From positions 1,142,001-1,206,000 of the forward strand of contig NW_024735442.1 of assembly GCF_018991925.1 (NCBI RefSeq): 64,000 bases of DNA, written 5' to 3'. Below the pieces are notes generated by a model. It saw only the letters and a program-made list of their open reading frames with translations, was not told where the DNA came from and made no database searches. Position numbers and translations under genes: made by a program. This document shows, in pieces, positions 28,524 to 40,968 of the stretch (position 1 is its first letter; the number at the start of each line of letters is the position of its first letter). The stretch comes from Homarus americanus. Its lineage: Eukaryota > Arthropoda > Malacostraca > Decapoda > Nephropidae.

Positions 28524-28548
28524 CACGCCTAGTCCGATAGTATATTAG
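28204..28548 (+). repeat. Dispersed repeat family, longest copy
   Basis: Starts ACAAGTGATCGCGGGCCCTT and ends CTAGTCCGATAGTATATTAG, with a (CAGA)n run at about 28481-28520. It contains a local duplication of GGGTGCGCCAA(A/G)TC with its neighbouring bases (about 28270 and 28308). This is a small non-coding interspersed element of unknown class. The junction of the two copies at 28203/28204 helps define the family ends. Confidence 0.8.
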
Positions 28549-28909
28549 ATGTGTTATTATTATGTATTAAACCCATGTCAACTTACATAATCTCTGTGAG
28601 GTGTCCAAAAATAGCTGTTTTACATTACTGTTTTGTTATTGTTTTGCTTTCATTTGTTTTGTTTTGTTTGAATAAGTCATTTTAATACTGTCAAGAGCCA
28701 AGCAAGAAGTGGTGGACCATTAATGACAGAAGCAGACACTGAGGGAGACTTGAGTGGTCGATCACCTGAAGAATACCATTAAAACTTTTACTGTCGATTA
28801 GAACGATAATGGCTGGCCAAATACTCGAGCTCCGTTCAGTGAGGTACTCTTTGTCCCCTTAAAAGGACTGACTTACCTAAGGCTCTGTCAGGTGTGGATG
28901 AAATATATG

Positions 28910-28955
28910 CATACATACATACATACATACATACATACATACATACATACATACA
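28910..28955. repeat. (ATAC)n microsatellite
   Basis: About 11 units of the tetranucleotide. Confidence 0.93.
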
Positions 28956-28997
28956 TTACATTCAGTAAAATCCGTCATACACGTTCACATTGATTCA

Positions 28998-29338
28998 ACA
29001 CCTCCATCACCACTACCATCACCACCACCATCACCACCACCATCACCACCTCCATCACCACCACCACCTCCACCGCCTCCATCACCAGTAGTATTCACCA
29101 CCACCATCACCACCATCACCACCATCACCATCTCCATCTCCATCTCCATCTCCATCTCCATCTCCACCACCATCACCACCACCACCATCACCATCACCAC
29201 CACTCACACCACATCACCACCACCACCACTAATTACCACTGCCATCACCACCACCACCACCACCACCACCACCACCACCACCACCTCCACCACCACCACC
29301 ACCACCACCACCACCACCACCTCACCACCACTGCCACT
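28998..29338. repeat. (CCA)n/(CAT)n trinucleotide array
   Basis: Long run of CAC, CAT and CTC triplets, including five tandem CATCTC hexamers near 29128-29165 and a nearly pure (CCA)n at 29245-29320. Confidence 0.93.
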
Positions 29339-30199
29339 AATTAACATGAGACCCAACAGGCCATTCATCAGTGTCTTTACCAAATGATGGGAAATTATTA
29401 AGTACTAATAGAAGGTTAATACAGCATTCGTGTCTTGACCAGCCGGAAATATTGTAGCTTAATTTACACTTGAGGCCCCCACCCTCACTCCCCCCCCCCC
29501 CAGTGAGAGGGACCGAGTGTGATGGAGGGAAGGTGGGGGGGGAGTATTTTTTTTTTATTGTTAATATATTTTCCGTTTAAATATCTTGAGGAACTACAAC
29601 TTCACCTGACTCCAGTAACACCTCCCCCCCCCCGGGTTCAATAAGACCGTAACATCAAGTAGCTTAAAAAATCAACCTTAATTTCTATCGGTTGTTTCTC
29701 ACAGTGTAATTTTATGATAAATATATACCAAAGTTTTACACACATGAAAACAGTTAGTGAGGAAAAAAGAACAAAAACTTGACTTTTATCTTTTCAATCA
29801 AGGTTTAGTTTATTCCATTTGTTTGGTCAGCTTAATGTATGCTCTCTCTCTTATACAGTATATTCTCTACTATGAACTTTCTTTACCTAACCTTTACTAT
29901 TGTACATCCATCTTACATCCTCCACCCTCTACCCCTTTACATCCATCATCCTTCATCCTCTTCATTGCCAAGGTACAGAAGGATTATCAAAGTCATTAGC
30001 GAATCCTTATCTAACCATCTGATAAGGTCGAGCAGTCTTCCCGGTCATAAGCAAGATGAGAACTTTCCTGAAGATAAACTCCCTTTAACTTGTAACAGCC
30101 GGATCGAGTTCCATGCAAACGACCCTCAAGTTACAACCGAAGCCTCAGCAGATCAAACAACTCCCTTCCCTCGTCCCCCCCCCCCTCCACCAGGAAGGT

Positions 30200-30235
<36 letters not shown>

Positions 30236-30405
30236 GGTACTGGACTCTTGTAAATTATTGGCTGGAGTTAGAGACAAGAGGATGAATGTTTCTCTGTAAG
30301 GTGTGACAAAGCTGTGTGCAATTTACGTGGACTAAAGAAAGGTACTCAGCGAAGACCCAGGCACTGTGTATGGATGCCGTCTTTGGTACTTGCATTCAGC
30401 AGATT
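29339..30405. other. Intergenic, no gene recognised
   Basis: Holds C and G homopolymer runs (29490, 29625, 30176) and (CT)n at 30206-30233. The 148-codon ORF at 29839-30285 runs into the CT repeat and shows no domain. Confidence 0.5.
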
Positions 30406-30411
30406 AAGTCC

Positions 30412-30596
30412 AAAGAATTATCCCAAGACCCGTTAGGAGGCTGATAGTATCCACCCAGTATATATAGGTTCATAGAATTATCCCAAGACCCGTTAGGGAG
30501 GCTGATTGTATTCCAACGTATATATAGGTTCATAGAATTATCCCAAGACCCGTTAGGAGGCTGATAGTATCCACCCAGTATATATAGGTTCATAGA
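30412..30596. repeat. 60-bp tandem repeat, 3 copies
   Basis: Three nearly identical copies of a unit beginning AGAATTATCCCAAGACCCGT and ending TATATATAGGTTCAT. The first and third are closest, and the middle one has small changes. Confidence 0.94.
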
Positions 30597-30992
30597 AGCT
30601 ATTTTTGAACTATTTGGTATCTAGGTATTATTTTTCAGTGGCTGTAACATGCTAGTACATAAGTGGATAAAAGCTGTCGTTGACCTTCTCATACACTAAC
30701 GAATATTGAAACCAGGCACACAGGCCAGGCTAAACTCCCGCGCCATCAGCTACTGTACATTCATTCACTCGCCCGCCTTTGATGCCTAACCAGTTTATAG
30801 CGGCTGATGTCATCCAATGGAAGAAGATTTTATTGCCAGTAAGAGTAAATAACATCCTTCGTTGATGTCATTAATTTCTCTCTAATGTCATGTGTTTGTG
30901 AGAGCTTGTAAACAGATTAATTTCGTAGCTTCTGGTGTGCTGACGGAGTTATGTAGCGACGCTTAGACGACTTGTAAATTATGATGTGCTGT

Positions 30993-31300
30993 GAGGCTCT
31001 ACAGCACTGTATTGGTGATTGGCTGACGCTCCTCTACAGCACTGTATTGGTGACTAGCTGACGCTCCTCTACAGCACTGTATTGGTGATTGGCTGACGAT
31101 CCTCTACAGCACTGTATTGGTGACTAGCTGACGCTCCTCTACAGCACTGTATTGGTGATTGGCTGACGCTCCTCTACAGCACTGTATTGGTGATTGGCTG
31201 ACGCTCCTCTACAGCACTGTATTGGTGATTGGCTGACGCTCCTCTACAGCACTGTATTGCTGGCTGGCTGACGCTCCTCTACAACGCTGTTGCTGGCTGG
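30993..31300. repeat. 35-bp tandem repeat, 8-9 copies
   Basis: Unit contains CTCCTCTACAGCACTGTATT and GGTGATTGGCTGACG. Early copies alternate GATTGGC and GACTAGC, giving a two-unit pattern. The last copies are diverged and shortened. Confidence 0.93.
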
Positions 31301-31604
31301 CTGACAGTTATCTCCAGGGTCACCCAGACGGGTCGCCTATCACCCAGGGTAATAACAACCGTTTAATCAGGGTCTGAGCGCAGCAAGTAGGGCAACAAGC
31401 CTGGGTCCAGCAACGTCCGGGTCCCAGCGCTGCCCTGGCCTTAACCGCCTCTAACTAGGACTGACACGATAGGGAGAAAGACCCAAGGACTGACAATATT
31501 ATAATAATAAATAATTGCTCGTATTTCAAAGAGAATAGATAAATGGATAGAGTAAATACCGATATAACCCTAACAATTTTGGTTGATGGTTGGCTAGATA
31601 GATA

Positions 31605-32110
31605 GGAAAGTGATTGTGCTGGTAGGTGGGGAAGTGATTGTGCTGGTGTTGGGGAAGTAATTGTGGTAGGTGGGGAAGTGATTGTGCTAGTGTTGGGGAA
31701 GTAATTGTGGTAGGTGGGGAAGTGATTGTGCTAGTGTTGGGGAAGTAATTGTGGTAGGTGGGGAAGTGATTGTGCTTGTGTTGGGGAAGTAATTGTGGTA
31801 GGTGGGGAAGTGATTGTGTTTGTGTTGGGGAAGTAATTGTGGTAGGTGGGGAAGTGATTGTGCTTGTGTTGGGAAATGGTGTTAGTGGTAAATTAGAAGT
31901 GATTGTGCTTGTGTTGGGGGAAATAATTGTGGTAGGTGGGGAAATGATTGTGCTGGTGTTGGGAAATGGTGTATGGTAGGTGGGGAAGTGATTATTACTT
32001 CAAGTGTTGGGAAATAGTGTGGTAGGTGGGGAAGTGATTGTGCTGTGTTGGGGAAGTAATTGTGGTAGGTGGGGAAGTGATTGTGCTTGTGTTGGGGAGT
32101 GATTTTGGTT
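31605..32110. repeat. About 45-bp minisatellite
   Basis: Roughly 11 copies of a G/T-rich unit with GGTAGGTGGGGAAGTGATTG and TGTTGGGGAAGTAATTGT, with several indel variants from 31870 on. Confidence 0.92.
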
Positions 32111-32373
32111 CATATTATTGAAAAGGTAATAAACATGTATACTTCAGTTAAATGTCTAAATACAGTAGAGACGGCGGGAGAGGAAACTAAACTTAATACC
32201 CACCTTTTCCTATATTCCGTTCGTAATAATTTATACACCTGACTACATGGATTTGTTCTGCAAATTCAACATGTACACTAATTAATAATTCAACAGGTGT
32301 TATAAATATTACTAATACAAATGATGTGAGGACGACTTAGGGATAATGTGTGGGCAGGAAGCAAGATGGTGGA

Positions 32374-33010
32374 TGTTATCGCCGCTGGCTTCAGCTACAG
32401 TGCTGGCGTGTGATGCCATTAAATTTTTCGACCTGTGACCTCGCCAAATGTAGAAGTGTTTACAGACAAGTCCTGGTTCTGCTGAGTGGACTGTCTTAGA
32501 CTGGTGGCGGTGGCTGCCCGCCCCTCCATGAGACAGATCGCCCTCTCTAGTGATGCTGTGAAGACCAGCCTTCTGTCCGAGAATTTGTGCTGGGACGATT
32601 TACGCAATACTGTTTTCTCTAGGAACACCATACTGATCTGCATTGACCCGCACTTGTAAGTACAGCCTAAGTGATGACATACCCCTCGGTACTGAAATAT
32701 TGTTGAATAATTACGCCTACTCGTTTCTGCCTAACCTGGAATAATAAGACAATGCAGAGTGAAGCGAAGCTAAGATTAATAGAGTTATGAACTTTGTGTT
32801 ATGTCAGTATGTTTAATAAATTGTAATTAAGATAAAATTGTGTGAGACTAACTAATTATGTATCAGATGGATCACCTTGTAATATTATGAACGCCTTCTC
32901 CTCTGCAGGTTTTGACCACATCAATAAATATTGAATGCGTCAAAAGAAGGGTTTCAATCATTCCCTTCGACTTGCCCGTAACCTGAACGTCCTTAACTAA
33001 GGCGTTTACA
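32374..33010 (+). repeat. 5' LTR
   Basis: 637 bases, TG...CA. A 74-codon minus-strand ORF inside it also occurs in the other LTR and is not a gene. No clear tRNA primer-binding site follows. The bases after it are GTCAAAACATATAC and a G run. Confidence 0.9.
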
Positions 33011-33775
33011 GTCAAAACATATACGGGGGGGGGGGGGCGTCGAAGGGAATTAATTCTCAACTACCATGAGGAACAAAGGAATCACCAACGCCGGGAGTTC
33101 AGCATGAGACAACGTAGATCTCCATAACGTCAGCACAAGAGACAGTGACGTAGAGTGTGGTGTGTTTGAGTGAAGTGTTCAAATATCTGAGGAGTTGTCA
33201 TAAAGTTTCGGTTCAAGGGTACAGGGTTGTAAGTGTTTGTTTACGACGAGCCAGCCCACGCACCCAGTGAACGAATATTCATTACACTTGGACAGTGTCG
33301 TAAGGTTTCGGTCCGAGCGGACGGGCTGTTATTATTCATTCCGGACAGGCAAGCCCACCCTCCCAGTGATTATACATGTGTGTGTGTGTGTGTGTGTACA
33401 CACCAGTGATCATCAAGAACAGCTGATCCGCCTACACCAGTGACGTACCGTGGTTACACTGATGAATCATAAAGAACACCTACATAGTATATAAAATATC
33501 AAGTAGAATATGTCCTCTCTTTAAATAAGGTGTTGTCAAGCCATTTAACATAAAAAAAACATACTAAATTATTTACTTATATTGAAATTCGGCTCTCCGA
33601 GAATTTGTAGAATTCTTATTGACATTAATATTGATATTGGTAGTTAATTTAGCCAGAAGAATGTTATCACCCTGGCTTTATCGTTAGTGTCAACAACCTT
33701 GTGCCTCCCCCACCCCACACGCGGCTTGTTACCACACCAGATGTAGCGACTGTGGGGGGGGGGGGTGTTTACCAC
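33011..33775. other. Element interior without recognisable gene
   Basis: Would be the leader and gag start of the retroelement, but no gag is visible. A diverged tandem duplication with TTTCGGT(T/C)C(A/G)AG modules spans about 33206-33370. A short (TG)n is at about 33378-33397. Confidence 0.5.
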
Positions 33776-34260
33776 CGGGAGTGTCATCACCACTGGCGTG
33801 ACCACGCGACCTGTTACCTCGAATTGAATTGAATTGAATTGAATTGAATTGAATTGACATTTTATTTAGCCAAAAATATACGGATACAGAGTGGATAATA
33901 ATAACAATATTAACATGGCTGAGCCAGTTGAGAACCTGAGCTCTCTTTGAGGCACCTGATATATACATTTATCTCAAGGAAGTATTATGTAACATTTAGT
34001 AGCATGGTAGTAATAAGATGTGGCAGCTGGGCGGGGGGGGCGGTGTTTACCCCGTGAGTGTCATCGCCACTAACGTAAGTGCTGGCATCGCCGGGAGTGT
34101 TTTCACCCCTGGCGTCAGCACTAGTGTTAGTGCTGACGTTTTTGCTGCCTTACCCGAACAAAGATTAGGGGGTGAGTGGTGTTTACGGCGGCGTGGCCAC
34201 CTGGACTCTTTACCACCGGGAGTGTCATCGCTACTGGCGTAAGTGCTGGCGTAACGATCG
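33776..34260. repeat. Diffuse CCGGGAGTGTCATCRCC motif cluster and (GAATT)n
   Basis: The motif CCGGGAGTGTCATCGCC(A/T)CTGGCGT, with variants, recurs near 33776, 34050, 34089 and 34216. The same motif straddles the start of the 3' LTR (CCGGGAGTGTTATCGCC at 40327), and its later part starts both LTRs. A run of seven GAATT units lies at about 33822-33858. Confidence 0.7.
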
Positions 34261-34280
34261 TAACGACCTTCTTATAAAAC

Positions 34281-34890
34281 CTAATAATTTTTTGCCTGAT
34301 TTACCTTCGTCTCGCAATGGCCCGAGAAATTCAGCTCATTGTCAACATACACACCTAGGTCCTTCTCACATTGTTTTAAATAGTGCAGATTCTTCATCCA
34401 GTGGGGACACATGATACGCCTCCTCACCCTTGGTACGCCCCAGGTGCATCCTCTTACACTTCGTGACATTGAATCTCAGTAGCCATTTCTTCGACTATTC
34501 CTGGAGCCCACAGAGATCCTCCTGCAGCTCTTCACAGTCTGCTTGGTTTCTTGATTTCCCGAAATAACTTGGCGTCATCGGCAAACATTTGTATGGAGGA
34601 GTGTACAACGCCAGGCATGTCATTTATGAAACAAACAAACAACAGCCGGCCCAATATACTGCCCTGTGGTACCCCGCTTGTGACAGGTACGGACGATGAT
34701 TTCGTGCCATTAATCACCACACACTGCTTGCTGTCTTGTAGAAAGTCTTCTATCCACGCTAGGACATTTCCCGAATTCCGTACCATTCCAGTTTGAATTT
34801 TAGCCTTTCGTGGGGTACACTGTCGAAAGCTTTGGCAAAATCTAGGTACACATTGTCGAGATTACCACCCCGTTCCCGAGTATAGCTGCC
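34281..34890 (-). pseudogene. LINE reverse transcriptase fragment
   Basis: Minus-strand coding remnants of a non-LTR reverse transcriptase appear in order. VYLDFAKAFDSVPHERL (about 34855-34805, with the catalytic Asp of motif A) is followed by VTSGVPQGSILG (motif B), FADDAK (catalytic YADD-equivalent) and a downstream piece with CEKDLGVYVDNELNFS. Several frameshifts separate them. Both ends of the LINE are missing. It is opposite in orientation to the LTR element in which it lies and of a different lineage from the copy at 36620-37895. Confidence 0.85.
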
Positions 34891-35239
34891 TACTACCTAC
34901 TACCTAACAACATCTCTTAGGAAACAAAATATCACCGTTTAACATGACACTTCAAGCTTATTAGAAGAAAGGGACTGGTAACAGCTATAGCACCATCACA
35001 TAATGGGAACACCACAGCCTATTACAATGATCACGTGGTAACAATACGTTATATCCACAATAATATTAAATTACGACATTCGCTCAAAGGTTATTGAGGA
35101 TTTACAGTTTGTATACGAAGACTATTTCTCTGTTTCCTTAATTAAATTCACCTTAGAAAAGGACGCTTTGCATCAACAGTGTACGTCAGAAGTGACAACA
35201 CTTCCATTGCTAATGTCCAAAACAATTATATTTTGCATC

Positions 35240-36240
35240 TCCCTCTTCATTTAAAACGCTAATAACAGGTTTATAAAATTGCTGACTCTTTTGGGGTGTA
35301 AATATACCGCCAGTCTCCACAACTTACTGTTTAGTTCGAATCTTTTCTTTATTTCCCTACACACTACTACTACTAGAAGTCTCTGAACCACATCTTCGTC
35401 AGTGTTCATGCTTATCTTATAATGCTCTAGCCTTTGGAAGGTGGCATGTAATTGCGATCCTGAATATATCTGATTGACTGGTACATATAGGGAATCATCG
35501 GTTGGATCAATACCATACATTTGGAGTTTGACACACTATGTAAATGGCAAAAGGATGCAGTTGACATATGCTTTACGGATTAAATGCAAAGTTGGGGCTT
35601 TACTCTAAAAAATCAAGTTTATTGTGTTGAGTTGCGGCAATATGTAATTCAAAATTCAAGTAGCAGAACACAAGTCTCTCCTCAATTACCCTGATGTGGA
35701 AATACAGTTTGAGGGGGTTGCCACTGTTGGAGTATTCTTGCAACAGCTTCATGGAGTGACAATCACCTCGTGGCACAGGCATGAAATATTTGTGGTTTGA
35801 GTTGACAAAACCCTGGAATTCCAAAACTCACATTTCCCTTTGGCACTATGGGAAAGGTAAATGTACACATTTCTCAACACGTTTAAATATGGTAATGCCA
35901 AGCATTTGAACTTTCATTCTGCTAGTTACACAGTTATATTCGCCCGTAATGTTTAACGCCCCATCTGCAGCAGACCCAATGAAGTTGTTCAATGGTAAAT
36001 CATGTGTAGTGAGGCACTGAAACAGCATGTTATATATTTTCAACAGTCGAACCCTGATTACCTTCAAATACTCCAATCAAATCCAGCATCGCGATTTTGT
36101 CATTATCTCTCCAGATCAAAATACGTCACTATCATTGCACGTGATTTACTTACTGAGCAGTCGGTACTTTCGTCAATAATTACACTAAATTTATTTGTAG
36201 TTTCCTAACCAAGTTTTGAGTTGCACATTCCCCTAAAGCT
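35240..36240 (-). pseudogene. hAT-family transposase relic
   Basis: Fragments across frames on the minus strand follow hAT (ZBED5/KIAA1586-like) order. A degenerate IIDESTD-type motif lies around 36150-36200. Then come PLNNFIGSAADGALNITG and YNCVTSRMKVQM (about 36000-35930), the equivalent of the conserved hAT 'asDgasvM.G..ngV' block. Then FELHIAATQHN, and finally a QRLEHYKISMN...IKKRFELNSKLW stretch near 35460-35320. Numerous stops and frameshifts make it clearly dead. Assignment rests on motif order only. Confidence 0.6.
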
Positions 36241-36619
36241 TGCACGACGACCTTGCATCTGGTCCGTTTCGTTGCCGTTTGAGCGGCTGTTTTGGAATCG
36301 GGAACATTCGCTTATTGAGGTCGTCAAGATGGTCACCTAAGCTAAAAGAAATATTAAATTTATTTGGCTATACTTGCAACTGAAGATTGTGAGATCACAT
36401 GCTGCTAAATGATTAAGGTTTCTGCCATCCGTACTTGGGACAGATTAACACGACCACTTATTGAGCAGTGCCATTACATTTTGGGCTACAACACAAGAGG
36501 AAACAAACACTAAATCACCTGAATGGCATCATGTTCTGCCAAAAACGCTGAGAATAGGACAGTTGCCTTCGCCGCGGCGCTCAGTATGGCCCCGGCAGGG
36601 TGAAGACGTGTCAGGTTAC

Positions 36620-37895
36620 ATAAGAACATAAGAACATAAGAATGGAGGAAACTGCAGCTGGCCTATTGGCCCATACTGGGCAGTCCCGTTTACACCCAAC
36701 CCCTATTGCTCATATAACCATCCAACCTATGTTTGAAGCTATTCAGCGTATTCGAGTTAATGATGATATTTGGTAACTTGTACCATTCATCCACTACTCT
36801 GTTTCCAAACCAGTGTTTACCTATTTCGCGCCTAAATCTAAATTTGTCTAATTTAAAACTATTGTTACGAGATCGCTCCTGGTTGTATAGTTTGAGTACC
36901 TTTGTAATGTCCCCTTTGTTTAGCCCTGACTTCAATTTATACACCTCTATCAGGTCGCCCCTCGCTCTACATCTCTCGAGGGAGTGCAAATTTAGATGCT
37001 TTAACCTGTCTCTATACTCAAGGTTCCTAATGCCCGGGATTAGTCTTGTCATTCTCCTCTGAATTCTTTCCAAGGATTCTATATCCATTCTGTAATACGG
37101 TGACCAGAACTGAACTGCGTAATCCAGGTGTGGTCTCACAAGCCCAAGATACAGTTTTAGGATGACCTAGCTAGTCTTGTAACTAACACTCCTTTGTATG
37201 AACCCAAGTACTTTATTAGCCTTGTTACGAGCAAAAACCACATTGTTCACTTGGCTTAAGGTTCCTACTTATCATTACTCCTAAATCTCTCTCGCAGTCG
37301 GATTTCTCTATGGCATTGTTGTTCATCTGGTATCTGGTTTCCCTGTTTACATCTCCTATACTGAGCACTTTACATTTGTCCACCTTGAATTTCATCTGCC
37401 ATTTTTCAGACCATTCGAAGAATTTGTTTAGATCTTCCTGTAGTTTTGCGGAGTCCTCGTCAGATTTAATAACACGTCCTATTTTAGTGTCATCAGTAAA
37501 TTTACTTATGTTGCTGTCTATGCCGATATCTATGTCGTTTATGTATATAATAAATAATAATGGTCCAAGTATTGAGCCCTGGGGAACTCCACTAGTGACG
37601 TTGCTCCAATGGGACTTAGTGCCTTTAATGCTCACTCGCTGTTTCCTGCCCTGTAACCACGCCTTAATTCATTTAAGGGTGTTACCTTTGATGCCATGTG
37701 CTTCTACCTTTCTAATTAGTCTTTCGTGGGGGACTCTGTCGAAGTCTTTGCTAAAGTCGAGATATACCACATCATAATTGTGCCCTTCGTCCACCGATTC
37801 GAAAACTGATGAAAAGAATGTTAATAGATTAGTTAGACATGAACGCCCGCTTGTGATGCCATGTTGGGAATCATTGAACAACTTGTGCTTCTTCA
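36620..37895 (-). pseudogene. 5'-truncated LINE (CR1/L2-like) with 3' tail
   Basis: Read on the minus strand: reverse transcriptase motif A as YLDFSKDFDRVPHERL (37740-37790 region), motif B VTSGVPQGSILGPLLF, catalytic FTDDTK (the usual Ala replaced by Thr, the Asp pair kept), then KCKVLSIG and CERDLGVMIS. After a frameshift comes the C-terminal domain RPHLDYAVQFWSPY ... IQRRMTRLIPG ... RFRREIGKHWFGNRVVDEW ending at 36690. The 3' untranslated end is followed by three ATAAGAAC-type octamers (36618-36642 on the plus strand), similar to the 8-bp 3' tails of CR1 elements. At least three disabling changes are present. The 5' half of the element is absent. Confidence 0.9.
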
Positions 37896-39159
37896 GGTGG
37901 TTTCGAATAGAGTTTGAAAGATTTCGAATAGAGTTTGAAATAGAGGTTGATCAAAGGCACCGCCGCCAGGCTGACCACAATGAGCAAACGTGCCACCCGG
38001 AGCAGTGGTGCTAGCTTTGAGGAGTTCTTCCTTACCCGTATGCTATCTTGAGGTGCTGTGGCGTTTGAACGATGATGTCTCGGCACTTAAGTACTTATGG
38101 CAAACCTGACGATATGCCTTGGTCGGAGTTCCTGGTACTCAAGCTAGTTAACAGCAAAACGTCCTTCGCTAACCAATCTTCTTGGAAATGGGGACGAGGA
38201 GGCATAACCTGGAGATGTCAGTTGTTGAGAATATGTTAGACGTTGACTCTCACAAGCATTAAATAATCTCCGTGCACCCATGTGGTATGCATAGGATTTC
38301 ACCAAATATAGCGGTATTGCAGAGAACCGCTAGTTGAACATCAGTTTACTTGCACATACATGTAATCCACATAAAAGATATTAGTTATGTTGATTGAGTG
38401 TGTAATAAAGATAGTAAATAGACCAATTACCAAGACAGACTGATGACTACATGAATCAGAGCCTCTTAATTCACAAGCAACACCAAAGATGTTAGTGAAC
38501 AATAATCCTAAAAGAAGCTTGAACTATGAGATTCAATACACAGACAATTTAGTCGGAGTTAATTTGTTACAGTTTGACATAACCGTGATCCAAGGTCGTA
38601 AATACACGTGTGTGTATTAAGAAATATTAAGTAGATTTTCTTGAACGATACCAGTGTCCGTTTTCTGTACGAAACGGTACGAAACTGGTGCATGGAACAC
38701 TTATCCAAAGGAAGTAAATAAACTAATTTATCATAACAAATACAATTAGACCAAATGTGAGACGATATTCGCCGATGATATAAGGAGCCTTACATAGTGG
38801 TTGCCAGACGAAAACCTCAGAAGTACTAATCAGTGTACAATCCTTCTGCTTTCACTACACGATGGTACCAGAAAGACCATATCCGTTGACCTGTCAAATT
38901 CATCGCCTTTTCTACTGCATCAGCAACGAATTAATATGTTACTAACCTTACGTAAAATAAGGAAATCGTCGAATGATATCTGAATTTCATGTCCTCCTTT
39001 GGTATTGCATACTTGTACCCTTAAATTGGAAACATACATTACAGCAGCACTGGTCGGGACATAGAGTGTGGACCACAGGTTGCGAGTGTTCCTTTTCGTA
39101 CAGGCAGAGCTGCCGCCCGCTACTGAGATTATGAAGGAAAGGAAAATTGATTCATTACC
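37896..39159. other. Element interior without recognisable gene
   Basis: No conserved domain was seen in any frame. A short tandem TTTCGAATAGAGTTTGAAA duplication lies at about 37901-37940. Whether this is decayed retroelement sequence or an insertion could not be decided. Confidence 0.45.
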
Positions 39160-39214
39160 ACCGGTTTTAAGGTAACAAATAACCAACTAGACGAAGTACA
39201 CGGTAAGCGTGATT

Positions 39215-39365
39215 AAATTTACTTGTACCACCGTAAACAACCGGCAGTGAAATGCTACTTGTAACACCGTAAGCAACCGGCAGTGACCTGCCACTTGTAA
39301 CACCATAAGCAGCCAGCAGTGAAGTGCCACTTGTAACACCACGAGCAACCAACAGTGACCTGCTA
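39215..39365. repeat. About 43-bp tandem repeat, 4 copies
   Basis: Imperfect copies of ACTTGTAACACCRTAAGCARC followed by a CGGCAGTGA-like part. The Val/Ser-rich minus-strand ORFs here are artefacts. Confidence 0.85.
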
Positions 39366-39699
39366 TCATCAAACATAAATACAAGCAGCGAGCTGCACCA
39401 CCAAATGCAGGCGGTGAGCAGTGGTTCACCGAACAAACTTTGAGACCTAACCGGAGCTGCAAATGAATATCAATAAAAGGACAAGAGGTTGTGGAAATGG
39501 ATCCAGAGCAACGAAGGGGAAAGGTGAACAAGGACAAAGGTGACCGAGACCCAGAGGTAGAAGTTGTACCCCCAGAGCTGAACAACCGCGACTTTACGGC
39601 AACAGAAGCTGAAGGGAGCCACCCTCTGCCTGAGCCTGAATGCTCAGCACCTGACCAGAATCCCGGGTTCAACATGTTGGCAGAAGTGCGACGAACTGT

Positions 39700-40304
39700 G
39701 ACAAATGCTGGAGGCGTATTTCACAAAGGAGGAAGAAAGGGAAGCAGCACGACGTTTGGAGTTAGGGAATGGCAAATTCGAACAGTCAGAAGGTTCTCAG
39801 AACGATTCTGGGGACACAAGTCCTGGATGAATACCGACTGCAGATGCTATTTGTGAAGTGGAAACAATAATAAATAATCGAACCATCACACCTGCGTCGA
39901 GCGACATGAGAGACCTGGAAGCGTTTACACCAGCCCACATTCTCCACGGTGGCCCACATGCTGATCTGCCATTGGGAGGATGTCTTCTGAAAGACTTATG
40001 TCAACGACGGTGGCGGCACGTGCAGTTCCTAGCAGACCGCTTCTGGAAACGCTGGGTGAGGAAGTACCTTCCACTACTCCGCAAAAGACAGAGGTACATA
40101 GAACCAACCTGTAATCTCCAGAAAGGCGACCTTGTCTTCGTCACCGGAGAAGATCTTCCTCTCAACAAACGGCCATTGGGCAGGGTCACGACAACAGTCC
40201 CGGGAGCCAATGGTCTAGTGCGCCAGGTGCTTGTGCGAACCGTATCTAAAGAGTTCCGAAGGCCAGTGACCCGTGTATACCCTATTGAACACGCCACACC
40301 GTAA
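39700..40304 (+). pseudogene. BEL/Pao integrase C-terminal end (DUF5641-like), frameshifted
   Basis: The last 149 codons (39858-40304) contain TIINNRTITPASSD, DLEAFTPAHIL, a Trp-rich basic part (RFWKRWVRKYLPLL), KGDLVFV, LGRVTTTVPGANG and RRPVTRVYPI. This is the integrase end and the C-terminal domain typical of BEL/Pao Pol. The preceding integrase sequence (QIRTVRR and neighbouring residues, 39770-39845) is split between frames, with breaks near 39810 and 39848. The stop lies 28 bases before the 3' LTR, as expected for the end of pol. Upstream Pol domains are missing. Confidence 0.85.
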
Positions 40305-40332
40305 ATCTTGGGCGATTGCCCAACGCCGGGAG

Positions 40333-40968
40333 TGTTATCGCCGCTGGCTTCAGCTACAGTGCTGGCGTGTGATGCCATTAAATCTTTCGACCTGTGACCT
40401 CGCCAGATGTAGAAGTGTTTACAGACAAGTCCTGGTTCTGCTGAGTGGACTGTCTTAGACCAGTGGCGGTGGCTGCCCGCCCCTCCATGAGACAGATCGC
40501 CCTCTCTAGTGATGCTGTGAAGACCAGCCTTCTGTCCGAGAATTTGTGCTGGGACGATTTACGCAATACTGTTTTCTCTAGGAACACCATACTGATCTGC
40601 ATTGACCCGCACTTGTAAGTACAGCCTAAGTGATGACATACCCCTCGGTACTGAAATATTGTTGAATAATTACGCCTACTCGTTTCTGCTTAAGCTGGAA
40701 TAATAAGACAATGCAGAGTGAAGCGAAGCTGAGATTAGTAGAGTTATGAACTTTGTGTTATGTCAGTATGTTTAATAAATTGTAATTAAGATAAAATTGT
40801 GTGAGACTAACTAATTATGTATCAGATGGATCACCTTGTAATATTATGAACGCCTTCTCCTCTGCAGGTTTTGACCACATCAATAAATATTGAATGCGTC
40901 AAAAGACGGATTTCAATCATTCCCTTCGACTTGCCCGTAACAGAACGTCCTTAACTAAGGCGTTTACA
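40333..40968 (+). repeat. 3' LTR
   Basis: 636 bases, TG...CA, followed by the target duplication GTGGA. The purine-rich stretch before it (CCGGGAG) is short for a polypurine tract. Confidence 0.9.

Noticed and set aside
29839..30285. 148-codon plus-strand ORF
   Set aside because: Ends in a Ser/Leu run from (CT)n; no domain, no splice signals that make a gene.
32419..32643. 74-codon minus-strand ORF, present twice (also 40378-40602)
   Set aside because: It lies wholly inside the LTRs and is opposite to the element; duplicated because the LTR is duplicated.
39491..39856. Intact gag or pol ORF of the LTR element
   Set aside because: The first 90 codons show no gag or pol signature; only the last part is integrase-like, and it is broken by frameshifts.
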